The notes: generated by a model from the letters alone, not told the origin. A stretch of 64,000 bases of DNA from an uncultured Cocleimonas sp. (GCF_947495625.1 NZ_CANLZW010000013.1:59031-123030), one strand, 5' to 3'. Shown: positions 33,910-42,794, numbered from the stretch's first letter. Numbers and translations: made by a program.

Positions 33910-35019
33910 ATGTTTCTCTCAATGCGTGACAAGTTACGCGGTGCTTTTCAGCGGGCTGGCAGTTATCTGAAAAGCCGATGGCAAAAGTTGCGGGATCAGC
34001 CAGATTTGTCTGTTCCAGCTGTTGATACAGCAATCAAAGTTGATACTCTTGAGCTTAAACCGCCGCGTAAGTTTGATGCGCAATTGCGAGAAGTAGCTGC
34101 ATTAGAACATTCTGCCGAGCCCTTATCAGGACAGACTCATTCGCGTAGTTGCCTGCCGATGATTGGCTCCTGGTTTTCCCGTCGTCGAGATTATCTGGTT
34201 TATACGCCTGCAGACTATGTTGAAGGTGAACCCTTGCCAGTAGTCGTTGTGTTGCATGGTTGTCGTCAGACTGATGATGATATTCGTGCAATTAGTGGTT
34301 TCGATGCAATTGCTGAACGCGAACGATTTATTGTGGTTTATCCATTCGTGACGTGCTATTTGAGCCTGCGCAATAAGAATTGCTGGGCGTGGTGGATGAA
34401 GCAACACATACAGGCCGGATCGGGAGAAGTGGAGGATATCGGTCGTATTATAAAACAGGTGCAGGAAGAATTTAGTGTTGATCCAAAACGGATTCACATC
34501 ACCGGATTGTCGTCGGGCGCAGGTATGACGGTAGCGGCATTGGTCGCGCACGGTAGTTTATTTGCTTCGGGTGCGAGTGTGGCGGGGGTGGCTTACGACG
34601 AAACGGCTAGAGCGGTGAAGACGGTTTCATTTTTATCGGTACACTATCGTTCCTTGGGTCTTATTTTGAAGCGTATGGGTGATCAAATAACACTAAACGG
34701 TCACGGTCGATTGGCGCCATTACTGGTGATTCAGTCAGAAGCGGATGAAACAGTTCCTTTGCAAACAGGCCTGAATTTGCGCGATAGTTGGTTAGCCTTT
34801 AAGGAGATAAATCCCGCAGAAGTCACGATGCTAGCCGATAAAACCAGAGGAATTAACTGGCAATACCAGCACTATGGTCAGTTTGGTACGGATAAGTCAG
34901 TGGATTTTCTCACTGTCGACCAGTTATCTCATGGCTGGATAGGTGGCCTGCCAGGGTCTTACAGCGATTCTCGCGGGCCGAACATTTCTGAGGTGATTTG
35001 GTTGTATTTTGACAAATAG
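33910..35019 (+). CDS. PHB depolymerase-family esterase
   Basis: 369 aa alpha/beta hydrolase. VVVVLHGCRQTDDDIRAISGFDAIAERERFIVVYP (oxyanion-hole region), nucleophile GLSSGAGM (residues ~198-205), and a likely triad Asp in IQSEADETVP and His in DQLSHGWIGG. Family members hydrolyse polyhydroxybutyrate or related esters extracellularly, but here no signal peptide is seen: the N-terminus is basic and amphipathic (MRDKLRGAFQRAGSYLKSRWQKL). An intracellular role with the phaC product of this window is possible. AAAAAGGA precedes ATG 33910. Confidence 0.85.
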   Translation: MFLSMRDKLRGAFQRAGSYLKSRWQKLRDQPDLSVPAVDTAIKVDTLELKPPRKFDAQLREVAALEHSAEPLSGQTHSRSCLPMIGSWFSRRRDYLVYTPADYVEGEPLPVVVVLHGCRQTDDDIRAISGFDAIAERERFIVVYPFVTCYLSLRNKNCWAWWMKQHIQAGSGEVEDIGRIIKQVQEEFSVDPKRIHITGLSSGAGMTVAALVAHGSLFASGASVAGVAYDETARAVKTVSFLSVHYRSLGLILKRMGDQITLNGHGRLAPLLVIQSEADETVPLQTGLNLRDSWLAFKEINPAEVTMLADKTRGINWQYQHYGQFGTDKSVDFLTVDQLSHGWIGGLPGSYSDSRGPNISEVIWLYFDK

Positions 35020-35053
35020 AGTAAATCTAATACTTAGAGGAAAAAACAGCCCA

Positions 35054-35069
35054 CAAGTAGGGGGGTGAC
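35054..35069 (+). repeat. A-core
   Basis: AAAAAACAGCCCACAAGTAGG leader-core, exact core AAGTAGGGGGGTGAC, 34 bp after the esterase stop. Confidence 0.85.
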
Positions 35070-35211
35070 TTAATTCGTGTGTGTCTTGGTTTACTTAAGC
35101 CAATTAGCCCTTTAAATTTTCTCGTGAGACTTGAAGAGTATTAAACTGACTCCAGTATGTAAGTTCGTTTTTAGAACATAACTTATAAAGATAAATCAGA
35201 AGGTAAAAAGG

Positions 35212-36309
35212 ATGACATCCGCACTTTTTCAACCCATTAAATTGGGCAATCTTGCACTTAAAAACCGTATCGTAATGCCACCGATGACGCGTTCTCGCGC
35301 GACTCAGCCGGGTAATGTGCCTAATGATTTGATGGCAGAGTACTACTCGCAACGTGCATCAGCGGGGCTAATTATTAGTGAAGGTACGCAGATTTCTGCG
35401 CTGGGTCAGGGTTATGCCTGGACACCGGGTATCTATTCACCTGAGCAAATTGCGGGCTGGAAAAAAGTCACTACGGCTGTGCACAATAAAGGTGGGGTGA
35501 TGTTTTCTCAACTTTGGCATGTGGGTCGTGTTTCTCACCCTGATAATACCGGTGGGGTGCAGCCGATTTCTTCTTCTGCATTGAAAGCAGAAAATGTAAA
35601 AGTGTTTGTTGATGATGGCAAACAGGAGCCGGGTTTTGTCGACGTGGTTATGCCACGCGAAATGACTAAAGCAGATATTAAAGCGGTTGTGGAAGAGTAT
35701 CGTCAAGCGGCGCTGAATGCGATGGAGGCGGGATTTGATGGTGTCGAATTACACGCTGCAAATGGTTATCTGATCAATCAATTTATTGATTCAGAAGCGA
35801 ATAATCGTACCGATGAATACGGCGGATCAATCGAAAACCGTTTACGCTTCCTTGGAGAAGTCGTTGCTGCATTGGTTGATGCAGTTGGCGCAGATCGTGT
35901 GGGTGTTCGTTTGGCTCCGCTTACTTCGCTTAATGGTACGGTTGATGCGACACCGGTTGAAACATACACGGCTGCTGCTGCATTATTGGACACATACCAT
36001 ATTGTTTATTTACATATTGCTGAAGTTGATTGGGACGATGCTCCTGATACACCGATATCATTCAAAAAAGCACTGCGCGATGCTTTCCATGGCGTGCTTA
36101 TTTTTGCCGGTCGTTACAATGCAGAGAAAGCAGAAAAAGCACTCAATGACGGTTTAGCAGATATGATCGGCTTTGGTCGTCCATTCGTTTCTAATCCTGA
36201 CTTACCAAATAGAATGAAACATGGATACCCATTAGCAGAGCATGTGCCTGAAACACTGTTTGGTGGTGCGGAAAAAGGTCTGACTGATTACCCTGAATAT
36301 CATCAGTAA
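35212..36309 (+). CDS. nemA: old yellow enzyme-family alkene reductase (NemA-like)
   Basis: 365 aa FMN-dependent TIM barrel that reduces activated C=C bonds and nitro compounds with NAD(P)H. ALFQPIKLGNLALKNRIVMPPMTRSRA (N-terminal FMN site), QLWHVGRVSHP, GFDGVELHAANGYLINQFID (His/Asn substrate site is HAAN), and NRTDEYGGSIENRLRF are signatures. AAAAAGG precedes ATG 35212. Single gene with a terminator at 36369; such enzymes are induced by electrophiles, though no regulator is adjacent. Confidence 0.93.
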   Translation: MTSALFQPIKLGNLALKNRIVMPPMTRSRATQPGNVPNDLMAEYYSQRASAGLIISEGTQISALGQGYAWTPGIYSPEQIAGWKKVTTAVHNKGGVMFSQLWHVGRVSHPDNTGGVQPISSSALKAENVKVFVDDGKQEPGFVDVVMPREMTKADIKAVVEEYRQAALNAMEAGFDGVELHAANGYLINQFIDSEANNRTDEYGGSIENRLRFLGEVVAALVDAVGADRVGVRLAPLTSLNGTVDATPVETYTAAAALLDTYHIVYLHIAEVDWDDAPDTPISFKKALRDAFHGVLIFAGRYNAEKAEKALNDGLADMIGFGRPFVSNPDLPNRMKHGYPLAEHVPETLFGGAEKGLTDYPEYHQ

Positions 36310-36368
36310 AAGAATCAATCGCTGATTTAGGATGTCTTTAATTAGATTGATTGGTTAGATTTGATCAA

Positions 36369-36400
36369 TAAAAAAGCCCGAATTAAATTGGGCTTTTTTA
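36369..36400 (+). terminator. Rho-independent terminator after nemA
   Basis: AAAAAAGCCC / GGGCTTTTTT around GAATTAAATT, 60 bp past the stop, works in both directions. Confidence 0.88.
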
Positions 36401-36448
36401 TATCTGTAAGATTCCTGTCCACTTTTTATCTATTCAAAAAAGTACTCT

Positions 36449-36464
36449 AAAGTAGGGGGGTGAC
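36449..36464 (+). repeat. A-core between convergent genes
   Basis: CAAAAAAGTACTCTAAAGTAG, exact core AAGTAGGGGGGTGAC. Confidence 0.87.
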
Positions 36465-36510
36465 AATAATTTTTGTTTGCTTTAATCGTGATTCGCTAAC
36501 CGCGAGGTTT

Positions 36511-37323
36511 TTAACTACCGATTTCGATGGCTAACATCGAGATAGAACCACTTTCGACACCGTCAATAGGAATGTTTATTGTCTCATCCGGCAGACTCGC
36601 GCCGAGTATATAGAGCAGAGGCAAATAGTGTTCCGGTGTTGGGATTGATAATGCCGCATCAGGTCCCAGGTTTTTATATTCAATCAGGCTTTTATGATCT
36701 TTTGACACTAATAGATCTTTGACTTTATCCTCAAATCGAATCGCCCAGTCATGCTGAGTTTTGGTGGCGTTATCACCCGTATAATGCCTTAGGTTATGCA
36801 CAATATTACCGCTTCCGATGATCATCAAATTTTCATGTCGAAGCTGTTGAAGCTTTCGCCCAAGTTCATAGTGAAATTGCGCAGGTTGATTAGAATTAAT
36901 ACTAATTTGCACCACGGGAATATCAGCATTTGGGTACATGTGTTTTAGTACCGACCATGCACCATGATCTAATCCCCAGTTGTCGTCTTGATTAACAGTA
37001 ATGGGTGATAATAATTCTTTCACACGCTCAGCAAGTGCTTGATCGCCAGGTGCAGGGTATTGAATCTGGTATAACTCATCGGGAAAACCATAAAAATCAT
37101 GGATTGTTTTTGGTGAAGTACTCACTGTTACGGCCGTTTCGGGTTCGTACCAGTGAGCTGATACCATCAAGATAGCACTCGGTTTAGGCAAACGATCACC
37201 GATATATTTCCACGCTTTGGTGTAGCGATTATCCTGTATCGAAATCATTGGACTGCCATGCCCGACAAATAAGGTAGGGAATGGCTTGTTTTTGTTGAGT
37301 GCTGTTTGGTTCATATTCTTCAT
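36511..37323 (-). CDS. ygiD: DODA-type extradiol dioxygenase, YgiD family
   Basis: 270 aa, class III ring-cleavage fold. The metal-site His lie in LFVGHGSPMISIQ, MVSAHWYEPETAVTV and IHDFYGFPDELYQIQYPAPG; WGLDHGAWSVLKHMYPNADIPVVQISIN and IIGSGNIVHNLRHY complete the family pattern. Annotated as 4,5-DOPA dioxygenase; the physiological substrate in bacteria is unsettled. It follows the DoxX gene on the same strand (38-bp gap), so it is likely the last gene of a unit starting at 38006. Confidence 0.9.
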   Translation of the reverse strand: MKNMNQTALNKNKPFPTLFVGHGSPMISIQDNRYTKAWKYIGDRLPKPSAILMVSAHWYEPETAVTVSTSPKTIHDFYGFPDELYQIQYPAPGDQALAERVKELLSPITVNQDDNWGLDHGAWSVLKHMYPNADIPVVQISINSNQPAQFHYELGRKLQQLRHENLMIIGSGNIVHNLRHYTGDNATKTQHDWAIRFEDKVKDLLVSKDHKSLIEYKNLGPDAALSIPTPEHYLPLLYILGASLPDETINIPIDGVESGSISMLAIEIGS

Positions 37324-37361
37324 TTCCCAATTAAAATTTTGCGATGCTAAAGTTTTCTGTC

Positions 37362-37739
37362 TTATGACTCTTTATCAACACTCCAGATGCCCGCGCCTTT
37401 TGTTGCAATAAACAAAAAGATGAAACAGTAAAGTGCAATGATCTCTCCGCCATTGGCGATAGGAAATAATGATTGAGTGCCATGAGACATCCAATATCCA
37501 ACCGCTGACATACCACTAGCAATGAATGCTGCTGGTCTTGTAAACAAGCCGATCATAATCAAGAGTCCTGCAACGAGTTCGATAGCACCGGCAGCCGTTG
37601 TCAATGGTGATAGAGGCCATGGAAAATCGACTGGAAAGTTGAAGAACTTTTGAACGCCATGAGAAAGAAACATAAAGCCTGCAGTGATTCTTAATAGTGC
37701 GTAGCTCTGTGGTTGGTATTTATCTAGAAATTTTAACAT
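37362..37739 (-). CDS. DoxX family membrane protein
   Basis: 125 aa with four TM helices. YALLRITAGFMFLSHGVQKFFNFP, GAIELVAGLLIMIGLFTRPAAFIASGMSAVGYWMSHG are the DoxX signatures. Members support thiol or thiosulfate redox homeostasis at the inner membrane in some species. It sits between an exported mini-protein (73 bp upstream) and ygiD, a common gammaproteobacterial association, and is probably expressed from the control region at 38054. Confidence 0.9.
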   Translation of the reverse strand: MLKFLDKYQPQSYALLRITAGFMFLSHGVQKFFNFPVDFPWPLSPLTTAAGAIELVAGLLIMIGLFTRPAAFIASGMSAVGYWMSHGTQSLFPIANGGEIIALYCFIFLFIATKGAGIWSVDKES

Positions 37740-37811
37740 TGGGTTTACCTTGTCTTTAATGGTGTGATTGATTTTTAAGTTAATGATGAATTATTAGTGA
37801 TTTATAAAAAA

Positions 37812-38006
37812 TTATTTGCGACCGCTGACAATAACTTCATTAGTCACTGATGGTGCGTCGTAGTTAACTTTGTCAGCCGAAACTGATTGAGTTACTTCTA
37901 TGTTAGTTGCAAAAACACCTTGATCGTTATCTTGTCCTGCGTATGCAGATTGACCTGCGAAAAATGCTGTTAAAAGTGTGCCTGCGATGATTGCTTTAGT
38001 GTTCAT
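37812..38006 (-). CDS. exported mini-protein, paralogue 1
   Basis: 64 aa. Signal peptide MNTKAIIAGTLLTAFFAGQSAYAGQD with cleavage near AYA-GQ, leaving a ~40-residue peptide that ends ITQ-type SVSADKVNYDAPSVTNEVIVSGRK. Clearly paralogous to the genes at 38313 and 38595, sharing the whole leader, VTQS, DKVNYD and the basic end SGRK/SGKK. AAAGGAAAT precedes ATG. First gene before DoxX/ygiD; role unknown. No Cys, so no disulphide or metal-Cys site. Confidence 0.75.
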   Translation of the reverse strand: MNTKAIIAGTLLTAFFAGQSAYAGQDNDQGVFATNIEVTQSVSADKVNYDAPSVTNEVIVSGRK

Positions 38007-38053
38007 AGTTTTATTTCCTTTACGTTAATTTAATTTAATTTAGTTTAGTTTGG

Positions 38054-38152
38054 TTTGGTAGGAGTTATTTCCTGCCGATAAAAGAATATTAACTGTTGTC
38101 GTAAGAAGGATAAATATCGAATTTAGCAAATGATTGTTCACATATTAAGAAC
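38054..38152 (-). promoter_or_regulatory. control region, copy 1 (duplicated)
   Basis: Highly similar to 38825-38923. Both contain an imperfect dyad GGTAGGAGTTATTTCCTGCC (38057) and GTTC-N9-GAAC (38136-38152) exactly 79 bp apart, with a minus-strand TAATAT -10 candidate between. LysR-type or other regulator binding is inferred. Confidence 0.6.
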
Positions 38153-38213
38153 TATTGCTGTCGTGTCTGTGTGGGAATGGTGTTTACTTTTTTATTCAGT
38201 ACTATTTTTCCTA

Positions 38214-38250
38214 GGCAAAAAAATAGCCTGATCAAACGATCAGGCTATTT
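38214..38250 (-). terminator. terminator after mini-protein operon
   Basis: AAATAGCCTGATC / GATCAGGCTATTT, perfect 13-bp stem, loop AAAC, with an A-run on + that is a T-run for the minus transcript. Confidence 0.88.
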
Positions 38251-38312
38251 CTTTTTCGGGTGTTGCATGTACATTCTTTGCTTTAATGTACATGCTTCTT
38301 TCAAGTAAGCGA

Positions 38313-38519
38313 TTATTTTTTACCGCTTACTACAGACTCAGAACTGTCAACTGTTGGTGCATCGTAATTAACTTTGTCAGTTGATGCAGATTGAGTCACT
38401 GCAGTGTTTGCAGTTAATTCTGCGAAAACAGTTTCGTCTGTATCTTGTCCAGCGAATGCAGACTGGCCTGCGAAAAGTGCTGTTAAAAGTGTGCCTGCGA
38501 TAATTGCTTTAGTGTTCAT
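38313..38519 (-). CDS. exported mini-protein, paralogue 2
   Basis: 68 aa. Leader MNTKAIIAGTLLTALFAGQSAFA, then GQDTDETVFAELTANTAVTQ and a C-terminus with DKVNYDAP and SGKK. It is closest to the gene at 38595, which precedes it by 75 bp on the same strand with no terminator between, so the two are co-transcribed and stop at 38250. AAAGGAAAT ribosome site. Mature product ~45 aa, acidic in its first half. Confidence 0.75.
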   Translation of the reverse strand: MNTKAIIAGTLLTALFAGQSAFAGQDTDETVFAELTANTAVTQSASTDKVNYDAPTVDSSESVVSGKK

Positions 38520-38594
38520 GATTAATTTCCTTTAAATTTATTTGTTTAATATGTTTGTATAATTTGGTTTTGATTCAGTGTTAATCGTTAGTGA

Positions 38595-38798
38595 TTACTT
38601 ACGACCGCTAACAAAAACTTCATTAGTCACTGATGGTACATCGTAATTAACTTTGTCAGTTGATGCTGATTGAGTCACTGTAGTGTTTGCAGTTAATTCT
38701 GCGTAAACAGTCTCGTCTGTATCTTGTCCAGCCAAAGCAGATTGACCTGCGAAAAGTGCTGTTAAAAGTGTGCCTGCGATGATTACTTTAGTGTTCAT
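38595..38798 (-). CDS. exported mini-protein, paralogue 3
   Basis: 67 aa. Leader MNTKVIIAGTLLTALFAGQSALA, then GQDTDETVYAELTANTTVTQ and the DKVNYD/SGRK tail. Its N-terminal half matches paralogue 2 and its C-terminal half (VPSVTNEVFVSGRK) matches paralogue 1, hinting at recombination among copies. AAAGGAAT precedes ATG. It is first in its operon, downstream of control region copy 2. Confidence 0.75.
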   Translation of the reverse strand: MNTKVIIAGTLLTALFAGQSALAGQDTDETVYAELTANTTVTQSASTDKVNYDVPSVTNEVFVSGRK

Positions 38799-38824
38799 GT
38801 TTAAATTCCTTTGTATTAATTAAG

Positions 38825-38923
38825 TTTGGTAGGAGTTATTTCCTGCCGATGGGAGAATATTAACTGTTGTAGAAAAAAGGATAAATATCGAAAATAGCAA
38901 AAGTTTGTTCTTGTATTTGGAAC
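38825..38923 (-). promoter_or_regulatory. control region, copy 2 (duplicated)
   Basis: Same layout as 38054-38152: dyad at 38828-38847, GTTC-N9-GAAC at 38907-38923, spacing 79 bp, TAATAT on the minus strand. Confidence 0.6.
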
Positions 38924-38981
38924 AATCAGTCAAAGGTGTGGATAGGGCGTTTGAATAATGGATCGAATAAAAAAGTGCCTT

Positions 38982-38997
38982 AAAGTAGGGGGGTGAC
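38982..38997 (+). repeat. A-core
   Basis: AAAAAAGTGCCTTAAAGTAGG, exact core AAGTAGGGGGGTGAC; upstream of both divergent units. Confidence 0.87.
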
Positions 38998-39181
38998 ATT
39001 AAAAGCACACCTTTTTGGTGCGCCGCTTAAGTTGTTTATATCGAAACCCCTTATAACTCTTCGTATTAACTTTTATTGTTTTTGGCATGTTGTTTGCTGT
39101 GTTTTGTATCAAAGGAATAGTCGTATTTTTAGTCCCTAGTGTTAAAAAATATGATGACCTATTCGTAACCTTTAAAGGCAA

Positions 39182-41059
39182 ATGCACACAATGAGCAAAA
39201 AGTCCGTCACAGAACAATCTGTAATTTCACTGTTAAATAAAGTTGAATTATTTCAGGGTATTAGCGATGAGGATTTAGCGCTTTTTGCAGAACATGCTCA
39301 ATCTCAGGAATTTAAAACTGGTGATGTTCTGTTCCGGACAAATGACTATACCGACGCACTGTATGTGGTTGCATCGGGTAGTGTTCAGTTATTTGATGAT
39401 CAAGGCGATCGAGAGAGAAGTCTTACTGTATTTTCGACGTATGAATTTATCTGCGAAACCATTCTGATTGCCCCGCCTCATAAACAAGGGGTTTGTGCAC
39501 GGTTGTTATCGGAAGGAACATTGTACCGATTCGAGCGAGAAGCATTACATCATTTACTCAGTCAACGTGGTGATTTGGCGTTGACAATTTCTGCTACTAT
39601 TGCGCAAATTATTATTCGCCGGATGGAGCACGCAAACAGTCGTTATAAAAATATATCCGCACTTTACCGTGCTCGAGGTCGACGTGTTGAGCATGATTTA
39701 TTGGGCGAAAAAGAAGTACCAGCAACGGCTTACTATGGTATTCAAACGCTTCGAGCGTTGGAAAACTTTGACATCAGTGGCATCACCTTAAACTTTTATC
39801 CTGACTTTATTAAAGGACTCGCCAAAGTGAAGAAAGCTGCGGCGATGGCAAACCACGATTTAGGTCATATTCCGGATAATATTATCGGCGCGATCTGTCA
39901 GGCCTGCGATGAGATTGGGATGGGCATGTTACATAACCATTTTATTGTAGATATGTTGCAGGGCGGAGCAGGAACCTCGACCAATATGAATGCTAACGAA
40001 GTGATTGCCAATCGTTCTTTAGAGATTCTGGGGCATCAGCGCGGTGAATATAAATATTGTCACCCAAATAATCATATCAACTATTCTCAATCAACCAACG
40101 ATGCTTATCCAACCGCAATGAAAGTTGCACTCATGGACACCAACGATAAGTTACTGGTTGAAGTGCATAAGCTGATCGCGATTATCGATGATAAGAGTTT
40201 TGAGTTTTCCGATATCCTGAAAATGGGCCGTACCCAACTGCAAGATGCAGTACCAATGACCTTAGGTCAAAGCTTTAATGCGTATGCTACCAGTCTACGA
40301 AATGAGATTAAACGCCTGAAAACCTGTAGTCATTCTTTTCTAACGGTGAATATGGGGGGAACAGCGATAGGTACTGGGCTGAATGCAGATCCTCGCTATA
40401 GAGAGCGAGTCGTACAACACTTATGTAAAGTGACAGGACGGGATATCGTATTGGCTGATGACTTGATTGAAGCCACGCATGATACGGGTTCGTTGGTGAT
40501 GTACTCATCAGCGCTTAAACAACTCGCGGTAAAACTGTCTAAAATCTGTAATGATCTTCGTTTACTTTCATCTGGACCACGCGCCGGACTCAACGAAATC
40601 AACTTACCGCCAATGCAACCCGGTTCTTCGATTATGCCAGGTAAAGTCAATCCGGTTATTCCCGAAGTGGTTAATCAAATTGCCTTCAAAGTAATTGGTA
40701 ATGATTTGACGACAACCTTAGGGGCAGAAGCAGGGCAACTTGAACTCAATGTGATGGAACCTGTGATGGTTGAAAGCCTGTTTGAATCCGTCGAAATTCT
40801 TAAACGCGGTATGGATATTCTGGGTAGTCGTTGTATTGCTGGAATAACAGCGAATGAAGCAACCTGTTCAGATAATGTAAAGAACTCCATCGGGATTGTT
40901 ACGGCACTTAATCCACATCTGGGTTATGAAGTTTGTACGGCTTTGGCTAAGGAAGCGCTGGATGATCATCGCAGTGTTTATGATTTAGTTCTGGAACAAC
41001 AGTTACTCTCTAAAGAACAATTAGATGACGTGCTAGCACCGGAAAATATGGTTCGTTAG
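39182..41059 (+). CDS. aspA: aspartate ammonia-lyase fused to a cyclic-nucleotide-binding-like domain
   Basis: 625 aa, ~150 longer than ordinary aspartase. Residues ~20-145 form a cNMP-binding beta-roll (LFQGISDEDLALFAEHAQSQEFKTGDVLFRTNDYTDALYVVASGSVQLFD), but the phosphate cassette is degenerate (FICETILIAPPHKQG instead of FGE..R-A), so cAMP binding is doubtful. Residues ~165-625 are the lyase: AYYGIQTLRALENF, GGAGTSTNMNANEV, NYSQSTNDAYPTA, signature GSSIMPGKVNPVIPE with the catalytic Ser. It interconverts aspartate with fumarate and ammonia. The start could be ATG 39182 or 39191. Monocistronic. Confidence 0.9.
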   Translation: MHTMSKKSVTEQSVISLLNKVELFQGISDEDLALFAEHAQSQEFKTGDVLFRTNDYTDALYVVASGSVQLFDDQGDRERSLTVFSTYEFICETILIAPPHKQGVCARLLSEGTLYRFEREALHHLLSQRGDLALTISATIAQIIIRRMEHANSRYKNISALYRARGRRVEHDLLGEKEVPATAYYGIQTLRALENFDISGITLNFYPDFIKGLAKVKKAAAMANHDLGHIPDNIIGAICQACDEIGMGMLHNHFIVDMLQGGAGTSTNMNANEVIANRSLEILGHQRGEYKYCHPNNHINYSQSTNDAYPTAMKVALMDTNDKLLVEVHKLIAIIDDKSFEFSDILKMGRTQLQDAVPMTLGQSFNAYATSLRNEIKRLKTCSHSFLTVNMGGTAIGTGLNADPRYRERVVQHLCKVTGRDIVLADDLIEATHDTGSLVMYSSALKQLAVKLSKICNDLRLLSSGPRAGLNEINLPPMQPGSSIMPGKVNPVIPEVVNQIAFKVIGNDLTTTLGAEAGQLELNVMEPVMVESLFESVEILKRGMDILGSRCIAGITANEATCSDNVKNSIGIVTALNPHLGYEVCTALAKEALDDHRSVYDLVLEQQLLSKEQLDDVLAPENMVR

Positions 41060-41116
41060 TAGTTGGCTGCCATGTTGATTGAGCGGGCATCTTTTAATCC
41101 ACTGAAAAAAGCCTCT

Positions 41117-41132
41117 AAAGTGGGGGGGTGAC
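41117..41132 (+). repeat. A-core between convergent genes
   Basis: AAAAAAGCCTCTAAAGTGGG, core AAAGTGGGGGGGTGACC with seven G. Confidence 0.82.
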
Positions 41133-41168
41133 CAAAATAAGCGGTGTTAATTGATAGGTGTTTACTGA

Positions 41169-42398
41169 TTATTGGCCAAAGCCTTTTGGTACAACCACTA
41201 TTCCATTTTTCGAGAGGGTAAAGCGTTTGGCATCTTCCTCTTTGTCATAGCCGATTATCATTCCTTCTGGTATTTGCACATGTTTGTCGACGATACAGTC
41301 GCGTAATTTAGCACCAGCACCTATCTGTACATGATCAAAAATAATACTGGATTCGATGTGGGCGTTTTCATTGACCCGGACATTCGCGGACAGGATAGAT
41401 TTAATTATCGTTGCATCAATAACCATTGAACCACTGCCGATAATGGCGTTTTTAATTTTACCCTGTTCGTTATCGTGAGCCGTGATTATTCTAGCGGGTG
41501 GATGTTGACCGTGATAGGTGCGTATCGGCCATGATTTTTGATACAGATTTAGCGGCGGTTGAGGCGAAAGTAAATCCATATTGGCATCGAAATACGAATC
41601 TATCGTGCCCACATCACGCCAGTAGCGATCTGGTGTTACCCGTCCTTCACTGCCGCCGAATTCATAGCCAACCACATTATGTGATTTGATTAATAAAGGC
41701 AGAATGTCTTTGCCAAAATCATGTGAAGATAAAGGGTTAAGGTTATCTTTGCTTAAAGCATCAACCAGGGTATCAATATTGAAAATGTAAATCCCCATCG
41801 AGGCCAATGCAAACTCTGTTTGATTAGGCATGCAGGCAGGGTTCTCGGGTTTTTCTTCAAACTCAATGACCTGACTTTGTTCATTAATGGTCATAATGCC
41901 AAACGCGCTTGCCTCATCTATAGGGACTTGCATGCAGGCGACTGAAAGATCAGCCTCAAATTCATTATGGTGTTCTAGCATAGCGCCATAATCCATGCGA
42001 TATATGTGATCACCTGACAGAATCACTACTTTTTTAGCGCCACTGCTTTCGAGTAAACAGATGTTTTGATAAATCGCATCAGCCGTACCTTCATACCAGG
42101 AATCTCCAGTGCGCATCTGCGGCGGAACTGCGGTTATATATTCTCCAAGTCCAGGATTGAAGATCGACCAGGCATCACAAAGGTGTAATTGCAGTGAATG
42201 AGATTTGTATTGAGTGAGCACCAGAACGCGTCGAATACCCGAGTGTAAACAGTTGCTCAGGGTGAAATCAATGATGCGGTATTTACCGCCAAATGGAACA
42301 CTCGGTTTGGATCGATCAGTAGTTAAAGGTTGTAGGCGAGAGCCTTTTCCACCTGCTAATAAAATGCAAACAGCATCTTCGAATAAGTTGCCTGACAT
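41169..42398 (-). CDS. glgC: glucose-1-phosphate adenylyltransferase
   Basis: 409 aa, ADP-glucose pyrophosphorylase for glycogen synthesis. ILLAGGKGSRLQPLTTDRSKPSVPFGGKYRIIDF is the nucleotidyltransferase signature; LSGDHIYRMDYGAMLEHH (catalytic Asp), FEEKPENP (sugar-phosphate loop) and the C-terminal left-handed beta-helix (IIGSGSMVIDATIIKSILSANVRV) are intact. Allosteric regulation by fructose-1,6-bisphosphate or similar is usual. Alone here; glgA and glgB are not in the window. Carbon storage besides PHA is implied. Confidence 0.95.
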   Translation of the reverse strand: MSGNLFEDAVCILLAGGKGSRLQPLTTDRSKPSVPFGGKYRIIDFTLSNCLHSGIRRVLVLTQYKSHSLQLHLCDAWSIFNPGLGEYITAVPPQMRTGDSWYEGTADAIYQNICLLESSGAKKVVILSGDHIYRMDYGAMLEHHNEFEADLSVACMQVPIDEASAFGIMTINEQSQVIEFEEKPENPACMPNQTEFALASMGIYIFNIDTLVDALSKDNLNPLSSHDFGKDILPLLIKSHNVVGYEFGGSEGRVTPDRYWRDVGTIDSYFDANMDLLSPQPPLNLYQKSWPIRTYHGQHPPARIITAHDNEQGKIKNAIIGSGSMVIDATIIKSILSANVRVNENAHIESSIIFDHVQIGAGAKLRDCIVDKHVQIPEGMIIGYDKEEDAKRFTLSKNGIVVVPKGFGQ

Positions 42399-42623
42399 AC
42401 GTTTACCCTCAATGAATATGATTACGCATAAACTAACGAAGTGTTAATTTATTCGTCTATATCCTCCTCAAAAGTACAGCAAATAATTGCTTAAATGGCA
42501 CTTTTACATTTTCTTATTCTTCTTTATTCGTATTGTTTTTATTTAGTTCTTATTTATAGGTGATTGTTATTATTAATAAATTTTAAAGTGATATCTTATG
42601 AACCTGCCTAAACAAATTTTGCT

Positions 42624-42785
42624 ATGAGAGGCAGAGCTATTAGTCAATTGATTACCGCTTTCACATTTAGTTTACCCTACGAAGCCTATATGGCGCTATC
42701 GCTTATCAATCTTACCTTCTTTTTTGTAGTTACGTTTGCCATATCATTGATGATTGAAGCTAAAATAAAAAAGCCCTTAAAGTAG
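42624..42785 (+). CDS. possible small membrane protein (53 aa) ending in the repeat
   Basis: ATG 42624 opens a frame with a hydrophobic stretch (MALSLINLTFFFVVTFAISLM) and a basic end KKPLK; the stop TAG is inside the A-core. No good ribosome binding site. It could be genuine and shortened by the repeat, or chance. The rest of the 42399-42946 gap shows no other structure. Confidence 0.25.
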   Translation: MRGRAISQLITAFTFSLPYEAYMALSLINLTFFFVVTFAISLMIEAKIKKPLK

Positions 42786-42794
42786 GGGGGTGAC
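42779..42794 (+). repeat. A-core
   Basis: AAAAAAGCCCTTAAAGTAGG, exact core AAGTAGGGGGGTGAC. Confidence 0.87.

Noticed and set aside
39182..39640. Separate regulatory gene upstream of aspartase
   Set aside because: The cNMP-like domain and the lyase are in one uninterrupted frame without an internal start site.
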